NCBI GenBank assembly: GCA_021736255.1
Contig: JAIPGG010000011.1
Span: 1 to 47,671, forward strand
Direction of reading: 5' to 3'
Length of the DNA stretch: 47,671 bases
Origin: Spirochaetales bacterium
GTDB lineage: Bacteria > Spirochaetota > Spirochaetia > JAIPGG01
Both the position numbers and the translations under genes were made by a program. The notes below the pieces were generated by a model. It was given only the letters and a program-made list of their open reading frames with translations. It was not told the DNA's origin and searched no databases. This document shows, in pieces, positions 33,909-43,403 of this stretch (its first letter is position 1; each line of letters opens with the position of its first letter).

Positions 33909-34814
33909 ATGAGTATCAGCCCCTCCGACATCCAAAAGGCGACAAAAATAGTCGAAAACAATTCAAACCGACCGACAAGCAATTGTGGAATACCGGGAGG
34001 ACTATTGGATTTTTCCGAAGACACCAAACCCGCAATTGTTATCGGGGATCTGCACGGCGCCGTCGATAATCTCAAAGCGATTATCAATCACGAAGACAAC
34101 CTGGACCGGCTCAAAAACCACGAGCTTCGAGTTATTATCGTGGGCGATGGTCCACACAACGACCAAACCGGCCAGATGAAGGAAATGGAGTCCTCCCTCC
34201 AGGTGATGGATGAAATCATTCAACTGATAACCACATACGGGGAGGATGTGATCTATATCCGAGGAAATCACGACACCTTCGATGAAAATGTGGCCAAAAG
34301 CGCCATTCAACAGGGTCTGGAATTTCGCCTCCACATGACCGAACAATGGGGAGAAGAATACGTAGATGCTTTCGACGAATTCTTCGAGGCTCTGCCGATG
34401 TTTGTTATCGGAAAGGGTTTTGTCATTACCCATGCCGGACCGGTTCGTCATGGATGCACCCGCCAGGAGCTGATCGATGTAAAGGACAACCCGGATTATT
34501 ATCGACAGCTCATGTGGAACCGCCTTCACGAGTTTCGGGGTAATCCAAGCTTGAAGGAATACGGAGAAGAGGATATCCGAAAAACACTCAAGAAACTGAA
34601 CCTACCGCTCGACACTCCCTTCATTGTCGGTCACAATCCGATGTGGCATACCGGAAATGACACCGGCATTTGGCGGGATATTATCGGAATAAAAAATCAC
34701 ATAATCATTTATACGAATCTCCAAACTCGGGGACCATATCTCTACATAGAAAATAGTCGGATCACGGAAATGTTTGCAAGACCCAAAGCACCAGAGAGGT
34801 TTTATGTCAGATAA
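33909..34814 (+). CDS. PPP-type metallophosphoesterase (protein phosphatase-like)
   Basis: Protein of 301 residues with all main metal motifs of the calcineurin-like PPP group: AIVIGDLHGAVDN (residues 46-50 GDLHG), VIIVGDGPHNDQ at 79-83 in place of the usual GDxVDRG, IYIRGNHDTFDE at 119-122, VITHAGPVRHG near 182 and FIVGHNPMWHTG. The second motif lacks the Arg found in classical PPP protein phosphatases, so a broader or different substrate is possible. About 40 N-terminal residues precede the core. It is in an operon between a paralogue gene and a kinase-like gene (the kinase start overlaps its stop by 11 bases), which points to removal of phosphate from a protein target of that kinase. Confidence 0.87.
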   Translation: MSISPSDIQKATKIVENNSNRPTSNCGIPGGLLDFSEDTKPAIVIGDLHGAVDNLKAIINHEDNLDRLKNHELRVIIVGDGPHNDQTGQMKEMESSLQVMDEIIQLITTYGEDVIYIRGNHDTFDENVAKSAIQQGLEFRLHMTEQWGEEYVDAFDEFFEALPMFVIGKGFVITHAGPVRHGCTRQELIDVKDNPDYYRQLMWNRLHEFRGNPSLKEYGEEDIRKTLKKLNLPLDTPFIVGHNPMWHTGNDTGIWRDIIGIKNHIIIYTNLQTRGPYLYIENSRITEMFARPKAPERFYVR

Positions 34815-35733
34815 GAATGACAACATGCTAATAGCCGATACGATCAAGGATCAAACCGTCCGCGATTATTTTTACCTCGATCTGTCGCTGAATGAACTCA
34901 TCGACAAGATGTGCAACCTGCAGCTTCAAAATATCGGGGATGATAAGTTGGCTCCTTTCTGGGCGAAGGTTCGCGGATACACAGCCGGTATGGACAATGA
35001 AGGCAACTCATGGCTCATTAAGGAAATTCCACCTGAAGAAGGCCCTGCTCATAAGACTCAGGAAATCGCCTTTTACATGGATTTCTTGTTAAAGACACCG
35101 GCCGCCCCCACTGTCTTGCTCCAACATGGCGATACAATTTACCGGGCGACCAAACAGATTACCAATGCCATGCAGATCGGCAGCTACAACTATCTACAGG
35201 AACCGTTCATTAAGATGCTGGCAAATGATCTGATAAATCGCTGGCTTTTCTTCGATGAGGACAGAAATCCGAATAATTACCTGGTCAAACACGACACCGA
35301 CGGGGAACCCTTCATTATCGTGATTGATTACAACAAAGCGGATTTGGAAACGGAAGATATGAAGATCTTCGGACTCGAAGATCGGTTCGGCTGGCACCGT
35401 GAAGAAAAAACTCGATTCCTCACGTTACTGAAACCGGAAAATTTCGAGGGTTTGAGCATCGAAGACTTCGAACAACGCCTATCGTTAATGACCAGTATCG
35501 AAGAATCGACCATTCTCGAAATGTGCCGATCGGTGTTTTCCTGTGGCATTATCGAAGATACCGATGGAACGGCACAGAAAATCACTCGCAACCTGCTCAA
35601 TCGCATCGACTACCTCGATACATATTTTCGGAAATGGTTCAAAAAGCGAAACACCCAAAAAGAAAAGGAAGTAGATGACCGATATTCCGGACTGGGTCAG
35701 TCGTTTCTCGATTACTACAAACGGAAGACATGA
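34804..35733 (+). CDS. HipA/PI3K-like atypical kinase
   Basis: About 309 residues from ATG 34804, preceded by GAGAGG; the ORF-track TTG start at 34774 lies inside the phosphatase gene. The sequence has the scaffold of atypical kinases: SWLIKEIPPEE with a likely ATP Lys (K73), an acidic helix KTQEIAFYMDFLL (E87), the catalytic-type loop FFDEDRNPNNYLV (D153, N157/158) and IIVIDYNKADLE (D175) in the place of the metal Asp. The DRxxxN...IDY order is that of PI3/4-kinases and HipA-like enzymes. A substrate protein rather than a lipid is likely in bacteria, but this is inference. It ends with a Lys/Arg-rich tail. The context puts it with the phosphatase and pseudokinase. Confidence 0.68.
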   Translation: MSDKNDNMLIADTIKDQTVRDYFYLDLSLNELIDKMCNLQLQNIGDDKLAPFWAKVRGYTAGMDNEGNSWLIKEIPPEEGPAHKTQEIAFYMDFLLKTPAAPTVLLQHGDTIYRATKQITNAMQIGSYNYLQEPFIKMLANDLINRWLFFDEDRNPNNYLVKHDTDGEPFIIVIDYNKADLETEDMKIFGLEDRFGWHREEKTRFLTLLKPENFEGLSIEDFEQRLSLMTSIEESTILEMCRSVFSCGIIEDTDGTAQKITRNLLNRIDYLDTYFRKWFKKRNTQKEKEVDDRYSGLGQSFLDYYKRKT

Positions 35734-35753
35734 CAATACACTAGTAGTAAGGA

Positions 35754-37829
35754 ATGTTTCAGGCAGGAGATACAATCAATAATTGCTACGTCCTCCACGA
35801 GAAACTCGGAGAAAACGATGTTTTCTCCACATGGCGGGCAAAGGCTCTCTATTCGCCCAACGACTTTTCATTGACCTTTTTCACCTTTTCCGAAGAAGAG
35901 ATCGCAGATAACACGTTTGAACAGTTTCAGCAGGTTTTTTTTACCCTAAACACCTTCCAGAGTCCCTATATTCACACGCCGTTCGAATTCGACGAGTCCC
36001 AAGGGATAAAATATCTCTCATTCCCCTGGATATCAGGTTATTCCCTTCGAGAGGCTCTGTCGGAACAACTAATCAACGATTATAGTCAAATTGTAAATAT
36101 ATCGATCAACCTCCTTCGCGCACTCTCAGAACTCGAACGTATCGGTCTGCGTCACAATTGCCTCTCGCCACGGTCGGTTGTACTCGAGACATCATATTTC
36201 GAATACGGCTTAGTTCGTCTTCGAAATGTTGGATTTTCGCCGATCCTCGCATCCCTACCCAACTGCGACTATTGGAAAAGGCTCGAGCCATACCGCCGAA
36301 AACCGCAGGCAGGTGATCGTGGTCATGAACAAGATCTCTATGCAGCCGGGATTCTCATAGAAGAGATGCTTACATCCATCAACACCGAAGAAAATCTATC
36401 AGAGTCGGGTTCCCTCCGGCAATTGAGCCGGAACATGCAGGAACAACCGGAAGCCTTCGATTCGGTTGTTCACGTTCTCAATCAACTTCTTCAGTCCTAT
36501 CCGGGAAAGCAGGTTGTCGATTTAATTCAGGAACATATTGCTTCTACCGGCTTGGCGGAAAAATCGAACAAAAAACTGCTCCAGACGATCGAGAATCGCT
36601 ATACGGAGTACAAGAATGCCGCCTACGAGAAACGGAGAACTCGGATCCGGGAATTGGAAAGCAAAAATCGCATGTTAGAAGAACTGCCCGAACAAGAGAT
36701 TATTCCGGAAACCTCTCTGAATATCAGGGAGGAAGTAGAAGAGCTGGAACCGGCAGGACCGAACCCCGAAATCGAAGAAACACCGTCACAGGCATCACGA
36801 ACAACAGAAAACGCAAGATTGCTTACGAAAACATTGAACGCTGTGCGTCGATTTTTCCGTCGAGGAGGAAAAAAGAGATTTAGGCTCTCGAAAAAACCTG
36901 AAAGCTTTGAAAAACCACCACAAAGCGACAGGAGCGAAGCAAATCTACCGACAGTCGACGGCGACCTGAAGCATACGGGCGAACCTGATGAGAAAAACAG
37001 AGTGGCAACAGTCGTTCAGCAACTCACGGCCCATTTTACCGGCTTATTCAAATTCCGCTCCCGCTCTGAGGTTTCCACCGCCTCTTCCACTACAGCTCCA
37101 TCGCCGGATTTCGAAGAAAACGACACAGCCCCGCAAACCACCGAGATACCCGAAGTCAACACCGAACGGCCATACACGTCCGGTACCACTGAAGAAGAAT
37201 ACTACCGCAGGCAGCGGAAAACCCCGGGGTCGGGAACCGAATTGGGCAGCTACATGAATCAACAGGCTCAAGCAAAAAACTTTTCAGCCCGTTCCAGGGA
37301 ACAATCAAACAGCGATTACGCCCTCGGAGAGGGCCCAGACTATTCAACCCTCGAACGCAGGGATTCCGAGGACGCAAGTGGGCCCTCTCAAAATATAGAC
37401 TGGAACGAAAGCCGGATTCGAAAGGATCGGGAAACACCTCAATGGTTGCACTCACATACAGACGAGGAAGGAGAAACCAGGGACCGCGGACAATCGGAAC
37501 GCAAACCGGAAGACTACACCGTACCCCAATCGCTTCCTCCGAAACTCGAGCAACAGGGGCCGAAACGGGCTGCAAGCGACCTGCATCAGGAGCCGTCAAG
37601 CACAGAGGACACGAAAAATCCGGCAACCCCACCAAGACCTGTGGTCCCTCAACCGGAACCCGATACAATTCAGCCGGTTGAAAAACCTCCAGAAACCGAC
37701 GACACGGGGCAAGGTCCGGAACAACCGATGAGGCCGGCGAAGAAAGGGTTTTTTGCCCGTCTCTTGAGCTTTTTGCAACGTATATACGGTTTTTTTACCG
37801 GTAATGCCGGGAAAAATCGAGACAACTAA
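35754..37829 (+). CDS. Serine/threonine kinase-like pseudokinase with long disordered tail
   Basis: Protein of 691 residues. Residues 1-270 follow an eukaryotic-like kinase: NCYVLHEKLGENDVFSTWRA is the glycine-loop region but lacks the glycines, the strand-3 Lys is missing (DFSLTFFTF), the HRD region reads LRHNCLSPRSVVLE (Cys for the catalytic Asp, Ser for Asn) and the DFG region reads RLRNVGFSP. The APE/helix-F part (EQDLYAAGILIEEML) is kept. It is therefore a probable pseudokinase. Residues 285-330 look like a coiled coil; the rest is Glu/Pro/Arg/Ser-rich and disordered, closed by a basic and hydrophobic helix (GFFARLLSFLQRIYGFFTG) that may bind membrane. It is the last gene of the operon; a stem-loop follows. 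Confidence 0.78.
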   Translation: MFQAGDTINNCYVLHEKLGENDVFSTWRAKALYSPNDFSLTFFTFSEEEIADNTFEQFQQVFFTLNTFQSPYIHTPFEFDESQGIKYLSFPWISGYSLREALSEQLINDYSQIVNISINLLRALSELERIGLRHNCLSPRSVVLETSYFEYGLVRLRNVGFSPILASLPNCDYWKRLEPYRRKPQAGDRGHEQDLYAAGILIEEMLTSINTEENLSESGSLRQLSRNMQEQPEAFDSVVHVLNQLLQSYPGKQVVDLIQEHIASTGLAEKSNKKLLQTIENRYTEYKNAAYEKRRTRIRELESKNRMLEELPEQEIIPETSLNIREEVEELEPAGPNPEIEETPSQASRTTENARLLTKTLNAVRRFFRRGGKKRFRLSKKPESFEKPPQSDRSEANLPTVDGDLKHTGEPDEKNRVATVVQQLTAHFTGLFKFRSRSEVSTASSTTAPSPDFEENDTAPQTTEIPEVNTERPYTSGTTEEEYYRRQRKTPGSGTELGSYMNQQAQAKNFSARSREQSNSDYALGEGPDYSTLERRDSEDASGPSQNIDWNESRIRKDRETPQWLHSHTDEEGETRDRGQSERKPEDYTVPQSLPPKLEQQGPKRAASDLHQEPSSTEDTKNPATPPRPVVPQPEPDTIQPVEKPPETDDTGQGPEQPMRPAKKGFFARLLSFLQRIYGFFTGNAGKNRDN

Positions 37830-37866
37830 TACTACTCTACTACTCTATGAAGAGCCGGCATAAAAC

Positions 37867-37893
37867 AACCCGCAACTTGTAAGGCCGCGGGTT
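37867..37893. terminator. Bidirectional terminator between the two convergent operons
   Basis: A 7-base perfect stem AACCCGC / GCGGGTT with a 13-base loop lies 38 bases behind the pseudokinase and 14 bases behind paralogue 3. T-rich sequence is present on both sides (TTTATTGGC on plus, GTTTTATG on minus), without a long T-run. Serves both strands, moderate strength. Confidence 0.6.
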
Positions 37894-37906
37894 TATTGGC
37901 TTTCTC

Positions 37907-38593
37907 TTATTGTTTACTCGGGGGCGTTTCTAACTGAGTATAATCTTCAGTCTTCAACAACAGATCAGGTATGGCTTCATCCAACGATTTATTCATGTCG
38001 AGGAATTTGCCTCGTATGTTGTTCGCCTGAGTAGCAACAGACATGAGTTCCTGATCTTCCGAGGGTCGACCTGGATCTACAAGTGATGCGATCGTATCGA
38101 GAATACTGAGTATACTCGAGTTCAAATCATATTTTTGGTCCTGAGCTTCATCCAGATGCTTTCCAAGGTTATTCACATCCTCCGGGTTCAAAGGATACAC
38201 TCGGTACCCCTCGAGCGGACTTTGGTATGTTACCTTCAAGAGCCCTAGGTATACTTGCAGAGCCTTTGGATATAGCCCTCCACGCTTTGCTTGAGTCAAC
38301 GCCCTGAAGCATTCCTTGAGGATATAATAATTCGGTTGAACCTTGATAAAGAAGGTTTCCGGCTCCGCATTACCCAGCAGAGCATCCGCAACCCAATGGT
38401 TTCTCAAAGCGAGGATTTTGAGGAAGATCGGATAATTATCGGGATTCACTCCTACCATGCTCAGATAGCGGGCATATGCTATCGTCGCATCCACACCTTC
38501 AGTTTCTTGCAGCTCAAGGATATTGGTAAGGAAAGATAATTCGAGCTTATCCAGATCCTCTTGGGTCCAACCGCTCTCTTCCCATCTCTTCAT
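37907..38593 (-). CDS. Paralogue family protein 3 (helical, unrecognised)
   Basis: About 228 residues from ATG 38593, chosen over the ORF-track start at 38635 because AAGGAG lies 7 bases upstream and because the longer start would run across the hairpin at 38619. Family motifs: AYARYLSMVGVNPDNYPIFLK, RNHWVADALL, PNYYILKECFRAL, EGYRVYPLNPEDVNNLGKHL and ANNIRGKFLDMNKSLDEAIPDLLLK. The DRDP motif is altered (GNAEPETFF). Acidic N-terminus and short charged tail. Third and last gene of the three-paralogue operon. Function unknown. Confidence 0.78.
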   Translation of the reverse strand: MKRWEESGWTQEDLDKLELSFLTNILELQETEGVDATIAYARYLSMVGVNPDNYPIFLKILALRNHWVADALLGNAEPETFFIKVQPNYYILKECFRALTQAKRGGLYPKALQVYLGLLKVTYQSPLEGYRVYPLNPEDVNNLGKHLDEAQDQKYDLNSSILSILDTIASLVDPGRPSEDQELMSVATQANNIRGKFLDMNKSLDEAIPDLLLKTEDYTQLETPPSKQ

Positions 38594-38618
38594 GGATACA
38601 CTCCTTCGTATGAACAAA

Positions 38619-38643
38619 GGTGCAGGATTCGGCATCCTGCACC
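38619..38643 (-). ncRNA. Intergenic RNA hairpin in the paralogue operon
   Basis: Perfect 10-base stem GGTGCAGGAT / ATCCTGCACC with a 5-base loop, between paralogue 4 and paralogue 3. On the transcribed strand it is followed by only a short T stretch (CTTTGTTC), so it is more likely an mRNA stability or processing element, or a weak attenuator, than a full terminator. Confidence 0.6.
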
Positions 38644-38662
38644 CGATAGTACAATGTTGTAG

Positions 38663-39472
38663 CTATTCTTCCTTGCTGCTATCTTGCTTCTGAGATCCGG
38701 AACCCTGCGAAGATGATGAGGACGTTGATTTTTGACCACTCGACTTTTTCGAAGAAGCAGCTGGTTTTCCTTCAGCTTCCTTCAGTGGAACCTGCTTTCT
38801 CGGGTCAACTTCGGGGTCCAACTTATCTTCGGTGCGAAGTAGCACATTCGGAATAACCTGTACGAGATTCTTCGTGGAATCGAAGAAGTTATTGCGGATG
38901 TTGTGCGCGTGAACCGCCAAATCTTCCATTTCTTCGTCCTTTCCAAGACCTTCCAGCTCGGAGACCTTGTCGAGAATGTCGAGAATGCTCCGGTTCAGAA
39001 GGTCATCCTGGCCTTTGTCCTCGATCAAATGCTTGCCGAGACTGTTTATGTCCGCAACGGTCGGAGCATAGATATTATAGCCATCCAGCGGATTATTATA
39101 GGTAGCCTGGAATACACCGAGAATGATTCCGAGAGTCTTCGAATAGATCTCCGCAGGGTGGTATTTGGCTAAAAAACTGAAACAGGTAGCCACAATAAAG
39201 TAGTTCGGTTGAATCGAACTCATGAACAGGAAGGGATCCCGGGTTCCCAATAGAGAATCGATTACGTTGTGATTTCGAACTCCCAGGACCTTCAGGAAAA
39301 TGGGATAATTACTGCTGGTAATACCTATGCTGTTAAGGTAATTTGCATAGGTCATGGCTGCTTCTACAGCTTCCTGTGTTCGTACACCCATTACTCCCTG
39401 TAAGAGACTGTACTCGATGCTCGCTATATCTGATTGTGACCACTGTTCTTTCTTTTCAAAAAGCTCTTTCAT
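38663..39472 (-). CDS. Paralogue family protein 4 with Ser/Lys-rich tail
   Basis: Protein of 269 residues. Family motifs: TYANYLNSIGITSSNYPIFLK, RNHNVIDSLLGTRDPFLFM, PNYFIVATCFSFL, DGYNIYAPTVADINSLGKHL, SILDILDKVSEL and HNIRNNFFDSTKNLVQVIPNVLL. It is set apart by a C-terminal tail of about 55 residues rich in Ser, Lys, Gln and Gly (KSTSSSSSQGSGSQKQDSS), surely disordered and a good candidate phospho-acceptor region for the kinase encoded in the facing operon. Middle gene of the tricistronic operon, with AGGAGGAATC before the ATG. Function unknown. Confidence 0.8.
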   Translation of the reverse strand: MKELFEKKEQWSQSDIASIEYSLLQGVMGVRTQEAVEAAMTYANYLNSIGITSSNYPIFLKVLGVRNHNVIDSLLGTRDPFLFMSSIQPNYFIVATCFSFLAKYHPAEIYSKTLGIILGVFQATYNNPLDGYNIYAPTVADINSLGKHLIEDKGQDDLLNRSILDILDKVSELEGLGKDEEMEDLAVHAHNIRNNFFDSTKNLVQVIPNVLLRTEDKLDPEVDPRKQVPLKEAEGKPAASSKKSSGQKSTSSSSSQGSGSQKQDSSKEE

Positions 39473-39499
39473 ATTGATTCCTCCTGTAGTTTTGTAATC

Positions 39500-40195
39500 C
39501 TAAACAAACAGCTTTTCGGGCGCCACTTCCTTGGCGATGTAATCCGATTTTACCAGCAGTACCTGTGGAATAATCTCTTCCATCTTCTTCCTCTTGTCGA
39601 AGAAGTAGGTTCTGATGCTGTTTGCCTGACGTGCCATTTGTTCGATACTTGTGTTGTCTGTTGTACCGGCAAGAGAACCAAGTCGATCAAGGATATCCAG
39701 GATCACGCGATTGTTCGGATCATCTTGTCCGAGCTCCTTGTTGAGATGCTTTCCGAGGTTATTCGCGTCGTTAATGCTCACATTGTAGATTCTGTACCCG
39801 TCTTTCGGGGAACTGAAAGCAGCCTGAAGGACTCCGAGAATAATTGCCAGCGTCTTCGGATAAATACCGCCCGGGTGCCAATTGGTCAATAACTTGAACG
39901 CGCTCAACAGGAGATAATTATTCGGGTGGATCGAGCTAAGTAACAGAAAGGGATCCTTGTCGCTGATCAGAGAGTCGATCACCCAGTGATTTTCTACCTC
40001 CAACAACCGTAAGAAAAGCGGGTAATTATCGTTGGAGAGTCCCGACATGCGGAGAAAGCGAGCGTAGCTAATTGATGCCTCAACAGCCTCTACAGTCCGG
40101 CATCCTATCATTCGCTCAATGATGTTTATTTCCACATCCATTATGGCTTCTTTTGTCCATGCATCCTCGATTACTTTTTCTTGTTGTTCATCCAT
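39500..40195 (-). CDS. Paralogue family protein 5 (helical, unrecognised)
   Basis: Protein of 231 residues and closest to the family consensus: SYARFLRMSGLSNDNYPLFLR, NHWVIDSLISDKDPFLLL, HPNNYLLLSAFKLL, WHPGGIYPKTLAIILGVLQ, DGYRIYNVSINDANNLGKHL, VILDILDRLGSL and NSIRTYFFDKRKKMEEIIPQVLLV. Acidic N-terminus, no signal, no membrane span. First gene of the three-paralogue operon, with AGGAGG before ATG 40195 and a near-consensus promoter about 60 bases upstream, so this operon is probably expressed well. Function unknown. Confidence 0.8.
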   Translation of the reverse strand: MDEQQEKVIEDAWTKEAIMDVEINIIERMIGCRTVEAVEASISYARFLRMSGLSNDNYPLFLRLLEVENHWVIDSLISDKDPFLLLSSIHPNNYLLLSAFKLLTNWHPGGIYPKTLAIILGVLQAAFSSPKDGYRIYNVSINDANNLGKHLNKELGQDDPNNRVILDILDRLGSLAGTTDNTSIEQMARQANSIRTYFFDKRKKMEEIIPQVLLVKSDYIAKEVAPEKLFV

Positions 40196-40256
40196 GCAAA
40201 TCCTCCTACCTTCTGGTCTATGAATTGGTTTATGGAATTTTTGGCTTCACGAAAAA

Positions 40257-40285
40257 ATTATCGGGGGCGGGTGCTTTTTTGTCAA
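40257..40285 (-). promoter_or_regulatory. Strong promoter of the three-paralogue operon
   Basis: Minus strand: perfect TTGACA, 17-base spacer, GATAAT, with an A+T-rich block upstream (AAAAACTACCCCTTTTTCTTGCAAAAAATT). The predicted leader is about 55 bases with AGGAGG at its end. It lies in the 251-base gap between FtsH and paralogue 5, which holds no gene. Confidence 0.8.
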
Positions 40286-40446
40286 ATTTTTTGCAAGAAA
40301 AAGGGGTAGTTTTTAAAAAAAATCCATTCTCACAGTTTTTTTCACGTTATCAATAAGGCATACACCGCATCATGAACGGTTCGACACGCCGCCTTTCCGG
40401 TACTCTCGGTCTACCGCCGCATCAATTATTCGTTCCGGTTCGCGTC

Positions 40447-42501
<2,055 letters not shown>

Positions 42502-42526
42502 ATTCTACCCTAATATAATAATATCT

Positions 42527-43111
42527 CTAGTCAGAATCCAACTGATTGGGACGGCTTTTCTGCAGCGGGAACTCCTTTTCCTTCCAGTCACGCACATACT
42601 GCCTTTGTTCGCTGCTTTCCGGACTGGAGATATAACTGGATTTCGGACAGTTCTTCCACAGCTTCTCCAGCCGGTCCAGGGCCGCCTGTCCCCGGAGACC
42701 ATGACGCGCCAGCCAACAGCCGACTACAAGACCCGTTCTGCCTACACCACCCCAGCAATGGAGATAGAGCATACGCCCCGACCCGAGGTGTTCATCAACA
42801 GCATCGAGTATATCTTTCATTTTCTCCGGGGAGTCGGGCACCGACTGATCGGTAATGGGAAATCGCTGATACGCGATCGGCCCATCAGGCGGAACGTTAA
42901 GAAGATGTGCATAGGTTTCGAGTCCATCCTGCGGCGTCGTTAAATCAATAAACGCGCGCACGCCGGCACGGGTAAGAGCCCCGAGTTTACTGTGCGCCTG
43001 TTCCAAGAGAGAATCGCCGGGATACTCTCCTGCCAGGAAGGACTCCGGTTCAACCCAGTAGCTGTTGGTAATTGGTGTTGCTATGTTCATTCCTTTACTC
43101 TGAACTATCAT
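42527..43111 (-). CDS. Dual-specificity/tyrosine phosphatase-like protein
   Basis: Protein of 194 residues from ATG 43111; an internal ATG at 43090 (MNIATPITNSYW) is equally possible, and neither has a well-spaced Shine-Dalgarno. The phosphatase P-loop is LYLHCWGGVGRTGLVVG, the HCx5R signature with catalytic Cys and Arg. An upstream Asp in PITDQSVPD is a good general-acid candidate, and VRAFIDLTTPQDGL is the usual preceding strand. Size and layout fit small cytoplasmic dual-specificity phosphatases. It lies just upstream of ftsH in the same direction and near the kinase-like cluster, so it may belong to the same signalling setting; that is inference. Confidence 0.86.
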   Translation of the reverse strand: MIVQSKGMNIATPITNSYWVEPESFLAGEYPGDSLLEQAHSKLGALTRAGVRAFIDLTTPQDGLETYAHLLNVPPDGPIAYQRFPITDQSVPDSPEKMKDILDAVDEHLGSGRMLYLHCWGGVGRTGLVVGCWLARHGLRGQAALDRLEKLWKNCPKSSYISSPESSEQRQYVRDWKEKEFPLQKSRPNQLDSD

Positions 43112-43201
43112 CTAATCAGAAATGTCCACACCTGTCGAGTAGAGGGAAAGTTCAGGTGGTTGAGTATCCGTGTTGCCTCACCCAAAATTCTAACCGAAAT
43201 C

Positions 43202-43229
43202 TTGACGAATGCGGTCAGCCTGTGATACC
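43202..43229 (+). promoter_or_regulatory. Promoter of the amidohydrolase/radical SAM operon
   Basis: TTGACG, 16-base spacer, GATACC with an extended -10 TG (TGTGATACC). It predicts a transcript starting near 43236 with a leader of roughly 165 bases, unusually long here. Confidence 0.55.
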
Positions 43230-43365
43230 TTCCCGCAAACACCGGAAACACTATGGATATGCATCGATTCATGCACAAAAAACGATTGCGCCACACAGCG
43301 GGAAAAAGGCGCCCCGCCTATTGGGAAAGGCTCCCTGTTCTTTATGAACAGGGAGCTTTTTTTTT
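43230..43365 (+). promoter_or_regulatory. Probable attenuator/riboswitch leader
   Basis: A structured 5' leader. TTCCCGC (43230-43236) can pair with GCGGGAA (43298-43304), enclosing a domain with GCATCGATTCATGC as an inner hairpin; the 43230 arm could also pair with GGGAAAGG just before the terminator, an alternative fold. The leader ends in a perfect intrinsic terminator ahead of the coding region. I could not match it to TPP, SAM, cobalamin, purine, preQ1, glycine, THF or ZTP classes by eye. The predicted transcription start is close to 43236, so the outer stem may not be complete. Confidence 0.5.
43330..43365 (+). terminator. Intrinsic terminator inside the leader
   Basis: Perfect 11-base stem GCTCCCTGTTC / GAACAGGGAGC with loop TTTAT, followed by nine T residues, 38 bases before ATG 43404. 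It only works on the plus strand, where no complete gene precedes it, so it must act on the leader of the amidohydrolase operon. Confidence 0.9.
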
Positions 43366-43403
43366 GTCCAGAGATTTTTTATCTCAAACAAACAGGAGGA
43401 AAA

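Noticed and set aside
43230-43330. ZTP or other known riboswitch class in the leader
   Set aside because: GCCTATTGGG resembles part of the ZTP consensus, but the other conserved blocks are missing; no other known class fits by eye.
43209-43403. Upstream extension of the amidohydrolase ORF, and a possible leader peptide
   Set aside because: The extension crosses the terminator and lacks similarity; ATG 43404 has a full AGGAGG. A leader peptide cannot be excluded but no regulatory codon run is seen.
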